From Pedobacter alluvionis (GTDB taxonomy: Bacteria; Bacteroidota; Bacteroidia; Sphingobacteriales; Sphingobacteriaceae): a stretch of DNA of 64,000 bases. Each line of letters begins with the position of its first letter. Position 1 is the stretch's first letter. The notes under the pieces were generated by a model. That model ran no database searches and was not told the origin of the DNA. It worked only from the letters and a program-made list of their open reading frames with translations. The translations under genes and the position numbers were made by a program. The DNA lies in NCBI RefSeq assembly GCF_003664035.1, contig NZ_RCCK01000013.1, positions 434,001 through 498,000 on the forward strand, written 5' to 3'. Shown piece by piece: positions 52,512 to 61,810 of the stretch.

Positions 52512-53393
52512 ATGAAAAACTTTAAATTATTATTCATCGCCCTTTTAGGGTTCGGGCTCAGCCTTAACGCACAAACTAAAAAGGCTACTAATACCCTGCT
52601 GTGGGAAATTTCCGGTAACGGATTAAAAAAGCCCTCCTATTTGTTTGGCACCTATCATTTAATCAGTGCAAAATTTGCCGATACCATGCAAGTATTACAA
52701 GAGAAATTGGAATCGGTTGATGCAGTAGTTGGCGAAATTGTAATGGATAGTAGTACGCAAACTAAAATGGCCCCGTTTTTAATAATGAAAGATACTACGC
52801 TGGACAGTTTATTTACGAAAGCAGAGTTTAAAGAAGTCGAAGATTATTTCAAAACCAAACAACCAGGTTTTGAACTAAAACAGATGAATAAGTTTAAACC
52901 TGCAATGATCTCGATAATGATGGTACTTTTTGAAAGTCCGGATATGTTGAATGGTATAAGCGAAGGGATAGATGACAGCTTTCAGAAATATGCCAAAAAA
53001 AACGGGAAGTCGTTATATGGTTTGGAAACTGCCGAATATCAGGGTGCACTTTTATTTGATAGCGATCTGCAAAAACAAAAAAAAGCATTGCTGAAATCAA
53101 TTAGGGAAGCGGATAAAAGCAAACAAAAAATGGAGGAACTAAAAGCTGATTATATCGCTCAGGATATCGATAAATTAACCGATTTTTTTAAGATAGAAGA
53201 TGAGGAAACCAAAGAATTTATGACCGAACTGTTGAAAAACCGGAATAAAAGATGGTTAGATCAGTTACCTGCCTTAATGCAAAACCAGTCGCTGTTTATA
53301 GCTGTTGGAGCAGGTCATTTAGTAGGTGCCGAGGGTTTAATAAAAGGGCTACAGCTTCAAGGTTACATTTTGCAGCCTGTAGCAACCAATTAA
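52512..53393 (+). CDS. TraB/GumN family exported protein
   Basis: A 293-residue protein with a signal peptide (MKNFKLLFIALLGFGLSLNA). It has the family pair YLFGTYHL near residue 41 (GxxH) and FIAVGAGHLVGAEGL near residue 265. The conserved Glu is in VVGEIVMDS. Relatives include Tiki-type metalloproteases and plasmid inhibitors, so hydrolase activity is possible but unproven. An M1 peptidase gene follows with its own promoter. Confidence 0.85.
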   Translation: MKNFKLLFIALLGFGLSLNAQTKKATNTLLWEISGNGLKKPSYLFGTYHLISAKFADTMQVLQEKLESVDAVVGEIVMDSSTQTKMAPFLIMKDTTLDSLFTKAEFKEVEDYFKTKQPGFELKQMNKFKPAMISIMMVLFESPDMLNGISEGIDDSFQKYAKKNGKSLYGLETAEYQGALLFDSDLQKQKKALLKSIREADKSKQKMEELKADYIAQDIDKLTDFFKIEDEETKEFMTELLKNRNKRWLDQLPALMQNQSLFIAVGAGHLVGAEGLIKGLQLQGYILQPVATN

Positions 53394-53404
53394 ATTTTTT
53401 AATG

Positions 53405-53437
53405 TTTGTAAAAACAAAAGAAAGGGAACTACATTTG
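53405..53437 (+). promoter_or_regulatory. Consensus promoter of the M1 peptidase gene
   Basis: TTTG (53405-53408), 21 bases, then TACATTTG (53430-53437) match the Bacteroidota promoter consensus. The start codon is at 53496, leaving a leader of about 50 bases. Confidence 0.7.
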
Positions 53438-53495
53438 CGTTTTAGCTTTGGCACGAATAGCTTGTTTAAAGTGTACTAACCGTAACAACATAAAA

Positions 53496-56006
53496 ATGAA
53501 TAAAAAAATTATTGCCTGTGGTATGATGCTGGCTTCGGCCTTAATGGCTAATCCACTTTTTGCACAGGAACAGCCTGCAGAAAAATCGAACAACTTAAAT
53601 ATTTACCGTGTAACGGCAACCAAAGTTAACGATCTGGTACATACCAAACTCGATGTATCTTTTGATTATGCTAAGCGATCCCTGAACGGTAAAGAATGGG
53701 TTACTTTAAAGCCTCATTTTTATGCTACAGACTCTTTAACCCTTGATGCACAGGGAATGGATATTAAAACTGTTGCATTGGTTGGCGCAAAAGGAAATAC
53801 TCCGCTTAAATATGTTTATAAAGATAATAAGCTGTATATCACCTTAAATAAAAAGTACACGAATACTGAAAAGTACACGGTGTATATCGCCTACACCGCT
53901 AAACCAGATGAATTAAAAGTAAAAGGAAGTGCGGCCATAACCGATGCAAAAGGTTTGTATTTTATCAATCCGGATGGTACCGATAAAAATAAGCCAACAC
54001 AGATCTGGACACAAGGTGAAACGGAATCCTCTTCGGCATGGTTTCCCACTATTGATAAGCCTGATCAGAAAACGACCGAAGAGATTTCAATAACAGTAAA
54101 ATCGAAGTATACCACGCTTTCTAACGGGAAATTGGTGAGCCAGAAAGCCAATACGGATGGAACCCGAACCGATACCTGGAAAATGGATCTGCCACATTCG
54201 CCATATTTGTTTATGATGGCTGTGGGCGAATTCAAAATCACAAAAGATACTTATAAAGGCAAGGAAGTAAATTATTACCTGGAGCCTAAATACGCACCTT
54301 ACGCCAAACAGATTTTTGGTAAAACACCTGAGATGATCCGGTTTTACAGCAATTTGTTAGGGGTGGATTATCCATGGAACAAATATGCACAGGTAGTGGC
54401 CAGAGATTATGTTTCAGGCGCGATGGAAAATACTACCGCTACTTTGCACGGCGAACAGGTACAAAAAACCGATCGTGAGTTATTGGATGAAAATGAAGAA
54501 GGAACCATTGCACACGAACTTTTTCACCAGTGGTTTGGCGATTACGTAACGGCCGAATCGTGGTCTAACTTAACCATGAACGAATCTTTCGCCACGTTTG
54601 GCGAGGTAATCTGGCATGGGCATGATGCAGGTCAGGATGCGGAAGATAAATCGCGTTACGAAAAACTGCAATCTTACCTCGGTTCGACTAAAAAAGGCGA
54701 AAGCCCGGTTTTAGCCCGCTTCTATTATAATGATAAGGAAGATATGTTCGATAATATCAGCTATGCCAAAGGATCTATTATTTTGTATGCCTTAAAAAAT
54801 CAGATGGGTGATGAGGCTTTCTACAAATCGCTTAACCGTTACCTCACTACCAATGCCTTTAAAAACGGCGAAACTCATCAATTGCGCTTAGCGATGGAAG
54901 ATGTTACCGGAAAAGATTGGAGCCCTTATTTTAATCAATGGTATTACAATGGTGGTCACCCGGTTTTAAGTATCGATTATGGTTACGAAAGCGGCAAGGC
55001 AACAATTAAAGTTAAACAAACACAGGATTCGAGCGTACAGACCTTTACGTTGCCTGTAAAAATTGATATTTACGCAGGAGGTAAAAAAATCAGGAAAGAG
55101 ATTCTGATTAATAGCCGTGAGCAAAATTTTAGCTTTGAAGTGAGTTCCAAACCCGATTTAATCGATTTTGATGTGGATAAAATTTTGGTTGGCGAAACCA
55201 ATGACAATAAAACTGCAGAAAACTATTATTTCCAGTACAAAAATGCCCCAAGTTATGCCAATAGAATTGAAGCCTTACAATTCATTATGCAAAGCAAAGC
55301 CAACAGCGGTCAGCAGGTGTTGTTAGAAGGTTTAAAGGATAAATCTGCAGATTTACGCGCTTTAAGTATAGATGGTATTAACTTAGAAGATGCTCAGATT
55401 AAAGCAGCCGCTTTGCCGGTTTTACTGCAGATCGCCAAAACAGATAAAAATACCGAAGCAAGATCAGCTGCAATTGTGAAACTAGCTGCAACCGGCGATC
55501 AGGCTTATAAAACTTTAGTGCTGGAAAGTTTAAAAGATAGATCGTACAAAGTAATTGCTGCCGGTATTGATGGCCTGGCCAAACTGGCACCGCAGGAAAC
55601 CATTCCAGCCATAGCATCGTTAGATGAAGATACAAGAGCACATATTGCGCCTTCAATCGCATCCTTATACATCAACGAACCAAAGGATGATTATCAGGCA
55701 TTTTACGATAACATTATGCTTACAGGCGATAGGAATAAAGTTTTTGGCGTAGTTGGTCAGTATTTTCAGTATCTGAGAGCCAACACTAACCCTGCAGTCA
55801 CCGAGCAAGGTATAACGAACATTAGTAAGGCCATTGAAAGATTAAAATTACAAGCCTATTTAAACAAGCAATTGGCCGGGGCTTATACTGCAACTGCACA
55901 GGGTAAAGCGAAACAGGCAGCTGCTACAAGCGGAGAAGCAAAAGCAAAACTAGACAAACAGGCCGAATTATTTAAAAAAGGTGCAGCGGATTTAGAAAAA
56001 GAATAA
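53496..56006 (+). CDS. M1-family aminopeptidase with C-terminal HEAT-like repeats
   Basis: An 836-residue exported zinc metallopeptidase (signal MNKKIIACGMMLASALMANP then LFAQ). The exopeptidase motif GAMEN lies near residue 308. The zinc site HELFHQWFGDYVTAESW lies near residue 340, with the third ligand in MNESFATFGEV. After the catalytic and beta domains, the last 250 or so residues look like HEAT repeats (LPVLLQIAKTDKNTEARSAA, DRSYKVIAAGIDGLAKL). The ATG at 53496 follows a consensus promoter; the longer reading from 53448 lacks a signal peptide at its start. Confidence 0.93.
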   Translation: MNKKIIACGMMLASALMANPLFAQEQPAEKSNNLNIYRVTATKVNDLVHTKLDVSFDYAKRSLNGKEWVTLKPHFYATDSLTLDAQGMDIKTVALVGAKGNTPLKYVYKDNKLYITLNKKYTNTEKYTVYIAYTAKPDELKVKGSAAITDAKGLYFINPDGTDKNKPTQIWTQGETESSSAWFPTIDKPDQKTTEEISITVKSKYTTLSNGKLVSQKANTDGTRTDTWKMDLPHSPYLFMMAVGEFKITKDTYKGKEVNYYLEPKYAPYAKQIFGKTPEMIRFYSNLLGVDYPWNKYAQVVARDYVSGAMENTTATLHGEQVQKTDRELLDENEEGTIAHELFHQWFGDYVTAESWSNLTMNESFATFGEVIWHGHDAGQDAEDKSRYEKLQSYLGSTKKGESPVLARFYYNDKEDMFDNISYAKGSIILYALKNQMGDEAFYKSLNRYLTTNAFKNGETHQLRLAMEDVTGKDWSPYFNQWYYNGGHPVLSIDYGYESGKATIKVKQTQDSSVQTFTLPVKIDIYAGGKKIRKEILINSREQNFSFEVSSKPDLIDFDVDKILVGETNDNKTAENYYFQYKNAPSYANRIEALQFIMQSKANSGQQVLLEGLKDKSADLRALSIDGINLEDAQIKAAALPVLLQIAKTDKNTEARSAAIVKLAATGDQAYKTLVLESLKDRSYKVIAAGIDGLAKLAPQETIPAIASLDEDTRAHIAPSIASLYINEPKDDYQAFYDNIMLTGDRNKVFGVVGQYFQYLRANTNPAVTEQGITNISKAIERLKLQAYLNKQLAGAYTATAQGKAKQAAATSGEAKAKLDKQAELFKKGAADLEKE

Positions 56007-56025
56007 ATAGTAAATCTCATATAGA

Positions 56026-56060
56026 AAAGAGCTGGCATGGTAACATCGCCGGCTCTTTCT
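56026..56060 (+). terminator. Terminator after the M1 peptidase gene
   Basis: AAAGAGCTGGC (56026-56036) pairs with GCCGGCTCTTT (56048-56058) with one G.U pair, with a short T-rich tail. Confidence 0.75.
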
Positions 56061-56163
56061 CTATGCAATAATGAAGTTTTGATTAATGCTGTTCCAAAAC
56101 GATTATTTTTAGCCTTGTAAATAACGCGATCGTTATGAGGCCGTATTCATATTTGTGATTACT

Positions 56164-56270
56164 TGTCAAGTTGAGCTTATCGAAACGCTTTAAAGGGTGT
56201 TTAAATAGGTCCTTCGACAGGCTACCATAGGCAGAATTCACTAGCACGGCCGTCATTCCCGCGCATGCGG
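56164..56270. repeat. Dispersed intergenic repeat, copy 2
   Basis: Matches the 15072-15200 stretch at GTCAAGTTGAGC, CGAAACGC, CCTTCGACA, GCTACCATAGGCAGAATTC and CGTCATTCCCGCGC, in the same order. Confidence 0.75.
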
Positions 56271-56368
56271 GAATCTTAAAACACTTGCATTACGATTATT
56301 CATAAGTTCCCCTTGTTTCAAAGGCATTCATGAGCACTCCGTGGTTCCCAATCGAGTTGGGAATGACG
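56251..56368. repeat. CGTCATTCCC...GGGAATGACG hairpin repeat
   Basis: CGTCATTCCC (56251-56260) pairs with GGGAATGACG (56359-56368). GCGCATGCGGGAATC lies just inside the left arm and makes a small palindrome, GCGCATGCG. Confidence 0.7.
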
Positions 56369-56460
56369 ATCTCGCGCAGCCTACCATTTGCCAAAAGGAT
56401 CTTTCTTTAATATTGATTTTATGAAATAATTACCCCTACCATTGACAGCCAAAAAAAGGT

Positions 56461-56555
56461 CGTCATTGCGAGGCACGAAGCAATCTTAATGCGCACGCTG
56501 TTAGCGATCGTTGTAAGATTGCTTCGTCGGCTGAAAAGGCCTTCTCGCAATGACG
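56461..56555. repeat. CGTCATTGCGAGG composite hairpin repeat
   Basis: The outer arms are CGTCATTGCGAG (56461-56472) and CTCGCAATGACG (about 56544-56555). The inner arms are CGAAGCAATCTTA (56476-56488) and TAAGATTGCTTCG (56514-56526). It is the same family as 21810-21876. Confidence 0.8.
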
Positions 56556-57302
56556 ATTCCTCACAGTCTAATTACGCCTCAGGATGACAGTTTTATATTT
56601 ATGATACAGGTCAGAGTGACCGCACACTAATAAAGTTTTTTAGAGACTTTGGAAATGAAAGGTTCTGTGCCTATAGTAACTGATAGCCCTGCTATTCCTC
56701 CAAGTCCTTACTCGTTCCTCGCTCCGGGCTTTCCGTTCTATCAGGTTTATAAACAACGATTGGTACATTTTGGCTTATGCAACCCTAAATAATAGCATGA
56801 ACAGTTATTTATAAACGGGATTGAAATGGCAGCTCACGATTGAAAATCGGGACTATAATGTAAAGCCCGACTATCATTAATGGAAGTACAGGCTTTGCTT
56901 TCCTAAAAACAATAATAACTTCATGTAAAGACCATTAGTTACATTTATCTTTCCTCCTTGTATCAATAATATAAACAATCTGCCAATCTTTGTGCAAATG
57001 TGTTTGTAGTAGAATAAAGTAAAAACAGTGAAAAATGACTAATCCTTTCCTGACTTCTTCATTACGTATATGCCATAAATTTATAGTATTTTTGTAAAAG
57101 AAGGGAAAAGGAACCGCGATGTTGCAAAAAAATCTATCGATTATCCACACATCTTAATCACAGTTAATACGCTTTATAATCAGCTGTTTATGCTGCTTTA
57201 ACAGGTTTATGTTAATAATTATTTTTAAAACGGATAATTAAAATTGGTAAACTTATCATGTATTTTTCTGCTAATTGGCACGGTTCTTTAATAGTATAAT
57301 AT

Positions 57303-58706
57303 ATGGAAGAAGAATTCTTTTTTGAATCCAACGAAGATGCACAACGCTCGGTTGAACGTTACGAAGAGATGCTCCGGAACCAGGATCAGTATTTCTTCGA
57401 TGCAGGTGCTTTCGAATACATTGTAGATTTCTACATTGAGAAAAATGATCCGGTCAAAGCTTTGCAGGTAGTTGATTTTGCAATCAGTCAACACCCCTAT
57501 GCAACAGTATTTTTAATTAAACAGGCTCATCTTTACATCCTAACCAATAACAATGAAAATGCTTTTATTGCCTTGCAAAAGGCTGAGCTTTTAGAACCGT
57601 CTGAACCAGATATTTATTTGCTTCGCGGTAATATTTTCCAAAATACCGAACGTTTTGACGAGGCTTTGGAAAATTATGAAAAAGCTTTGGGACTGGCCGA
57701 GAGTACGGATGAGATTTTATTACAGATGGCTTATGTTTACCAGAGCATGAGCGATTATGAAAGCGCCATTACCTATATTAAGCTTAGTTTAGAGCAGAAT
57801 ATGGAGAATCAGGATGGTTTATATGAGTTGGCTTTCTGTTATGATGTATTAGATAAACAAGAAGAAAGTATTAAGTTTTACCAGCAATATATCGATACTG
57901 ATCCGTATTCTTATGCCGCCTGGTATAATTTGGGCAATAGTTTCCACAAGTTGAACCTTTTTGAAAAAGCGATTGACGCTTATGATTATGCAATATTAAT
58001 CAAAGAAGATTTCAGTTCAGCTTATTTTAACAAAGGAAATGCGCTTGTACAGCTGGATAAATACGATGAGGCGATAGAGGTTTATAAACAGACTTTCGAA
58101 TATGAACCGCCTAATGCCGATACTTATTGTGCTATTGGCGAATGTTGCGAGAAACTGGAAAAAATGGACGAAGCCCGTTCTTACTATAAAAAATCGGTAA
58201 AAATGGATCCTAAAATGGCAGATGCCTGGTTTGGGATCGGTGTTACGCTGAACTTTGAAGAACGTTATTTCGAATCGTTGCACTTTTATAAAAAGGCGAT
58301 TGATTTAGAGGCCGAGAACCCTGATTTCTGGTTTGCCATGGCCGATGCTTATTATAAATTAGGCCAGATTGATGAATCGATCGAAGCGTACGAAAAGGTA
58401 TTGGAGTATAATCCTTTGGATATTGAAGCCTGGTTAGATTTTAGTACCGTGCTTTACGAGCAGGGAAAATTACTGGAAGCATCGGAAACAATGGCAGAGG
58501 CGATTAAGAATAATCCGGAAGCAGCAGAACTGTATTACCGGATGGTGGCCTACCTTTTTGCCCAGGGAAATTATAGTGATGCACTTGGATATTTGGAAAC
58601 GGCTTTAACAACCGATCCGGAAAAACACTATATTCTGTTTGAATATTTACCGCAATTGCAGGATAATAGTGCCATTTTGACCGTTATAAACAGATATATA
58701 AGGTAA
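57303..58706 (+). CDS. Tetratricopeptide repeat protein
   Basis: A 467-residue protein made almost entirely of 34-residue TPR units, about ten of them, for example PDIYLLRGNIFQNTERFDEA and AYFNKGNALVQLDKYDEAIE. No signal peptide is seen, so a cytoplasmic scaffold role is likely. The phosphosulfolactate synthase gene follows after 60 bases. The partner proteins are unknown. Confidence 0.9.
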   Translation: MEEEFFFESNEDAQRSVERYEEMLRNQDQYFFDAGAFEYIVDFYIEKNDPVKALQVVDFAISQHPYATVFLIKQAHLYILTNNNENAFIALQKAELLEPSEPDIYLLRGNIFQNTERFDEALENYEKALGLAESTDEILLQMAYVYQSMSDYESAITYIKLSLEQNMENQDGLYELAFCYDVLDKQEESIKFYQQYIDTDPYSYAAWYNLGNSFHKLNLFEKAIDAYDYAILIKEDFSSAYFNKGNALVQLDKYDEAIEVYKQTFEYEPPNADTYCAIGECCEKLEKMDEARSYYKKSVKMDPKMADAWFGIGVTLNFEERYFESLHFYKKAIDLEAENPDFWFAMADAYYKLGQIDESIEAYEKVLEYNPLDIEAWLDFSTVLYEQGKLLEASETMAEAIKNNPEAAELYYRMVAYLFAQGNYSDALGYLETALTTDPEKHYILFEYLPQLQDNSAILTVINRYIR

Positions 58707-58766
58707 CGACCTTGTGGGAAAAATTTAACAAATAAATCTCAAAATTTTTTTCACTTTTGTACGTAT

Positions 58767-59534
58767 ATGAATTATCCATTATTAAACGTTCCCGAACGTC
58801 CAGCTAAACCACGCCAGAAAGGCTTAACAATGGTTATGGATAAGGGATTGAGCCTGCGCCAGGTTGAAGATTTTATTGAAGTTGCCGGCGTACATACAGA
58901 TATCGTAAAATTAGGTTGGGCAACATCACACGTAACACCGAAGCTTAAAGAAAAATTAGCTTTATATAAAAGTGCAGGCATTCCTACCTATTTCGGAGGA
59001 ACACTATTTGAAGCCTTTATTATCCGTAACCAGTTTTCAGATTATCAACGTGTTTTAGATCAATACGGGATGGAATACGCAGAAGTTTCTGATGGTTCTA
59101 TCGAAATTGAGCACGATAAAAAATGTGAGTTTATCCGCGAACTGTCTAAACAGGTAACTGTGATTTCCGAAGTAGGCAGTAAAGATGCTGCTAAGATATT
59201 TGCGCCATATAAGTGGATTAAATTAATGAAGGCTGAAATTGAGGCAGGTTCCTGGAAAGTAATTGCCGAAGCCCGCGAAGGTGGTAATGTAGGTATTTAC
59301 CGTGGAAGCGGCGAAGTTAGGGAAGGGTTGGTTGATGAAATTTTAACCCAGATTCCTGAAGAAACCATTATTTGGGAAGCCCCTCAAAAAGAACAGCAGG
59401 TTTGGTTTATTAAATTAATTGGTAGCAATGTAAACCTTGGTAATATTGCCCCGGCAGAAGTAATTCCTTTAGAAACCATTCGTTTAGGATTACGTGGAGA
59501 CACTTTCGACTTTTTCCTGAACCAGGTAAAATAA
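58767..59534 (+). CDS. Phosphosulfolactate synthase (ComA-like)
   Basis: A 255-residue protein of the ComA family, a TIM-barrel enzyme that in methanogens adds sulfite to phosphoenolpyruvate to give phosphosulfolactate, the first step to coenzyme M. Conserved stretches are GLTMVMDKGLSLRQVEDFIE, VKLGWATSHVTPKLKEKL, GGTLFEAFIIRNQ and VISEVGSKDA. The length fits the family. A bacteroidete is not expected to make coenzyme M, so the product may feed another sulfonate, perhaps sulfolactate or sulfonolipid precursors. That is inference. A near-match to the -7 box, CACTTTTG (58752-58759), precedes the ATG. Confidence 0.85.
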   Translation: MNYPLLNVPERPAKPRQKGLTMVMDKGLSLRQVEDFIEVAGVHTDIVKLGWATSHVTPKLKEKLALYKSAGIPTYFGGTLFEAFIIRNQFSDYQRVLDQYGMEYAEVSDGSIEIEHDKKCEFIRELSKQVTVISEVGSKDAAKIFAPYKWIKLMKAEIEAGSWKVIAEAREGGNVGIYRGSGEVREGLVDEILTQIPEETIIWEAPQKEQQVWFIKLIGSNVNLGNIAPAEVIPLETIRLGLRGDTFDFFLNQVK

Positions 59535-59570
59535 AGACAAAATTCGTCATTGCTAAGCGCATAGTTAAAT

Positions 59571-59603
59571 AAACCTTACAGGTTTCAAAGACCTGTAAGG
59601 TTT
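59571..59603 (+). terminator. Hairpin after the phosphosulfolactate synthase gene
   Basis: AAACCTTACAGGT (59571-59583) pairs perfectly with ACCTGTAAGGTTT (59591-59603) around TTCAAAG. It is probably a terminator. The same ACCTGTAAGGTTT wording is frequent in Bacteroidota spacers. Confidence 0.7.
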
Positions 59604-59618
59604 GCTTATTATATCAAT

Positions 59619-60362
59619 ATGAAAACATACGGCTTAATCGGGTACCCGCTTTCTCATTCTTTCTCGAAAAAATATTTTACAGAAAAGTTTCAAAATGAGG
59701 GCATAGCCGGTCATCAATACGAGCTTTTCCCTATTGTTGATATTAAATCACTGCCCGATCTGCTGAGTGAAAACCCATCATTATGCGGCCTTAATGTTAC
59801 CATTCCGCATAAAGTTAATGTGCTTTGTTATTTAAATGAAGTAGATGAAGCTGCAGAAAAAATCGGAGCCGTAAATTGTATTTCGATCAAAACCTTTGAA
59901 GGTGCAACCTATTTAAAAGGTTATAATACCGATGCGTATGGCTTTGAAGAATCGCTAAAACCATTGTTAAAGCCACAACATACTAAAGCGCTTGTTTTTG
60001 GCGATGGTGGTGCTGCAAAAGCGGTAAAGTACGTTTTAGAAAAGTTAAATATTCAATATCAGGTGGTGGTCCGGACGGCTGTTCCTGGTGCTATTCTATA
60101 TTCAGAAATTACAGCAGAGATTTTAACTTCACACCAGTTATTGGTCAATACCACCCCACTCGGAATGTCGCCAAATGTAGATACCTTTCCAGAAATTGAT
60201 TACAGTTTGCTTGGGTCTGAGTATTTAGCTTACGATTTAGTGTATAATCCGCTGGAGACGGCATTTTTGGCTAAAGCTGCCGAACGTGGTGCAGCAATTA
60301 AAAACGGTTTGGAAATGCTGTACAAACAAGCAGAAAAAGCCTGGGCAATCTGGAATAAATAA
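59619..60362 (+). CDS. aroE: Shikimate dehydrogenase
   Basis: A 247-residue NADP-dependent enzyme that reduces 3-dehydroshikimate in aromatic amino-acid synthesis. The substrate-binding motif is GYPLSHSFSKKYF. The catalytic lysine lies in LNVTIPHKVNV with the following Asn/Asp residues. The nucleotide-binding loop is FGDGGAAKAV, and VNTTPLGMSP is also conserved. This is the compact AroE form common in Bacteroidota. gldD follows after 75 bases. Confidence 0.94.
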   Translation: MKTYGLIGYPLSHSFSKKYFTEKFQNEGIAGHQYELFPIVDIKSLPDLLSENPSLCGLNVTIPHKVNVLCYLNEVDEAAEKIGAVNCISIKTFEGATYLKGYNTDAYGFEESLKPLLKPQHTKALVFGDGGAAKAVKYVLEKLNIQYQVVVRTAVPGAILYSEITAEILTSHQLLVNTTPLGMSPNVDTFPEIDYSLLGSEYLAYDLVYNPLETAFLAKAAERGAAIKNGLEMLYKQAEKAWAIWNK

Positions 60363-60437
60363 TTTAACTTACCGTTTTTGCAGCAGGAACGACAGCCTGC
60401 CCCAACTTTTCGGGGAAACAATCTTCGATAAAATGCT

Positions 60438-61025
60438 ATGAAACTTAAACAACTAATCTGTGTTCCATTTGTACTGCTTTTATTCATAACAGCTTGCCAG
60501 AACCATGATTATAGTCCCAAGCCAAAAGCTTATTTCAGAATCGTATTTCCTAAAAAAGACTACATCAAATTTACCAGGCCTGTTCCCTTTACGTTCAAAT
60601 ACCCTACTTATGCTGCGGTAGAGCAGGATCAAAGCCGTGATGCCCAAAAAAACTGGTACAATTTGCACTTTAAACAGTTTAATGGCTTTTTGCATTTAAC
60701 CTATTATGATGTTTCAGGTAAAGTCGAATATGACGAAATGGTAGAAGATGCACGAAAACTTGCCTTTAAACATACCATTAAAGCCAGTGCAATTGATCAA
60801 AAACTCATCAATTACCCTGATCACAAAGTTTATGGCATTTATTACGCAATTGAAGGGAATACGGCTTCTTCCGTCCAGTTTTTTTTAACCGATAGCGCTA
60901 AACATTATTTCAGAGGAGCGCTATATTTTAATGAGCGGCCACAATACGATTCTATTGAGCCTGTTGTTAAATTTATTAAAAAGGATATTGATACGCTGAT
61001 TTCTACCTTTAGGTGGAAAAAATAA
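60438..61025 (+). CDS. gldD: Gliding-motility lipoprotein GldD
   Basis: A 195-residue lipoprotein with lipobox FITAC at about residue 20. The body opens with SPKPKAYFRIVFPKKDYIKF, and GALYFNERPQYDSIEPVVKFI lies near the C-terminus, both typical of GldD. GldD is needed for gliding in Flavobacterium, yet it is also kept in Bacteroidota not known to glide, so motility should not be assumed. A terminator follows. Confidence 0.9.
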   Translation: MKLKQLICVPFVLLLFITACQNHDYSPKPKAYFRIVFPKKDYIKFTRPVPFTFKYPTYAAVEQDQSRDAQKNWYNLHFKQFNGFLHLTYYDVSGKVEYDEMVEDARKLAFKHTIKASAIDQKLINYPDHKVYGIYYAIEGNTASSVQFFLTDSAKHYFRGALYFNERPQYDSIEPVVKFIKKDIDTLISTFRWKK

Positions 61026-61041
61026 TTTATTATTTTGTTAT

Positions 61042-61066
61042 CCTGCCTTTGAAAGCAGGTTTTTTC
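61042..61066 (+). terminator. Terminator after gldD
   Basis: CCTGC (61042-61046) pairs with GCAGG (61055-61059) and is followed by TTTTTT. The stem is short, so termination may be partial. Confidence 0.6.
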
Positions 61067-61074
61067 TAAAAATT

Positions 61075-61713
61075 ATGATTACAATAAAAACCTTCACCTT
61101 TAACGCTTATAGTGAAAATACCTATGTGCTTTACGATGAAACCAAAGAATGTGTCATTATAGATCCGGGCATGTACGAAGGTTTTGAGCAAAATGAATTG
61201 GCTGCTTTCATTAAAAACGAAGACTTAAAACCTGTTTTATTGCTCAATACACATTGTCATCTCGATCATGTTTTCGGCAATAAATTTGTGTTCGATACCT
61301 ATGGCTTAAAACCACAGTTTCATCAGGGCGAATTGCCAATTTTAAATGCTGTTCCCGGTTATGCACCATCAATGGGTTTTACCCGTTATGAGGTTTCTCC
61401 GCAACCTGATACTTTTTTATCCGAAACAGGAACCATATCATTTGGCGACAGTACTTTAAGCTTAATTTTTGCACCAGGCCACTCGCCCGCACATTTATGC
61501 TTTTACAGTGCTGCCAATCATATTTTGATAGGGGGCGATGTACTTTTTTATGGCAGTATTGGACGTACCGATCTTCCAGGTGGTAACCATCAGCAATTAA
61601 TTCAAAACATTTCCGATAAACTTTTTGTCTTACCTGATGAAACCAAAGTTTATCCTGGCCATGGACCAGCTACCAGCATTGGTTTTGAAAAGCAAAATAA
61701 TCCGTTTTTTTAA
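61075..61713 (+). CDS. MBL-fold metallo-hydrolase (glyoxalase II-like)
   Basis: A 212-residue hydrolase with the metallo-beta-lactamase metal motif NTHCHLDHVFG near residue 60. LIFAPGHSPAHLCFY and ILIGGDVLFYGSIGRTDLPG follow, then VYPGHGPATSIGFE. This is the layout of the YcbL/GloB2-like group. The reaction is probably thioester hydrolysis, though the substrate is not shown. It is a single gene or weakly linked to gldD. Confidence 0.9.
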   Translation: MITIKTFTFNAYSENTYVLYDETKECVIIDPGMYEGFEQNELAAFIKNEDLKPVLLLNTHCHLDHVFGNKFVFDTYGLKPQFHQGELPILNAVPGYAPSMGFTRYEVSPQPDTFLSETGTISFGDSTLSLIFAPGHSPAHLCFYSAANHILIGGDVLFYGSIGRTDLPGGNHQQLIQNISDKLFVLPDETKVYPGHGPATSIGFEKQNNPFF

Positions 61714-61797
61714 TATTAATTATTGTTTTTAAGTTTTTTTTAAGCGTAGAGGCTTACAACCCTATACCTTCTACCTTTAAACCCTCAACCTTTTACC

Positions 61798-61805
61798 TAT
61801 CTTTG
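61798..61805 (+). promoter_or_regulatory. -7 element directly before the LolC-like gene
   Basis: TATCTTTG matches TAnnTTTG exactly and ends 5 bases before the GTG start at 61811. TTTA lies 18 bases upstream in the -33 position. A leaderless transcript is predicted. Confidence 0.5.
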
Positions 61806-61810
61806 CCAGC

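Larger units (their letters stand above)
56007..57302. other. 1.3-kb gene-free repeat island
   Basis: No convincing coding region on either strand. It contains a terminator (56026-56058), a copy of the dispersed repeat also at 15072 (56164-56270), two CGTCATT...AATGACG hairpins (56251-56368 and 56461-56555) and a further repeat-like block at 56640-56900. 56900-57302 shows no feature I recognise. It separates the M1 peptidase from the TPR gene. Confidence 0.7.

Noticed and set aside
56935-57150. A 71-codon minus-strand frame in the repeat island
   Set aside because: No recognised motif, unusual composition and no promoter; not supported as a gene.
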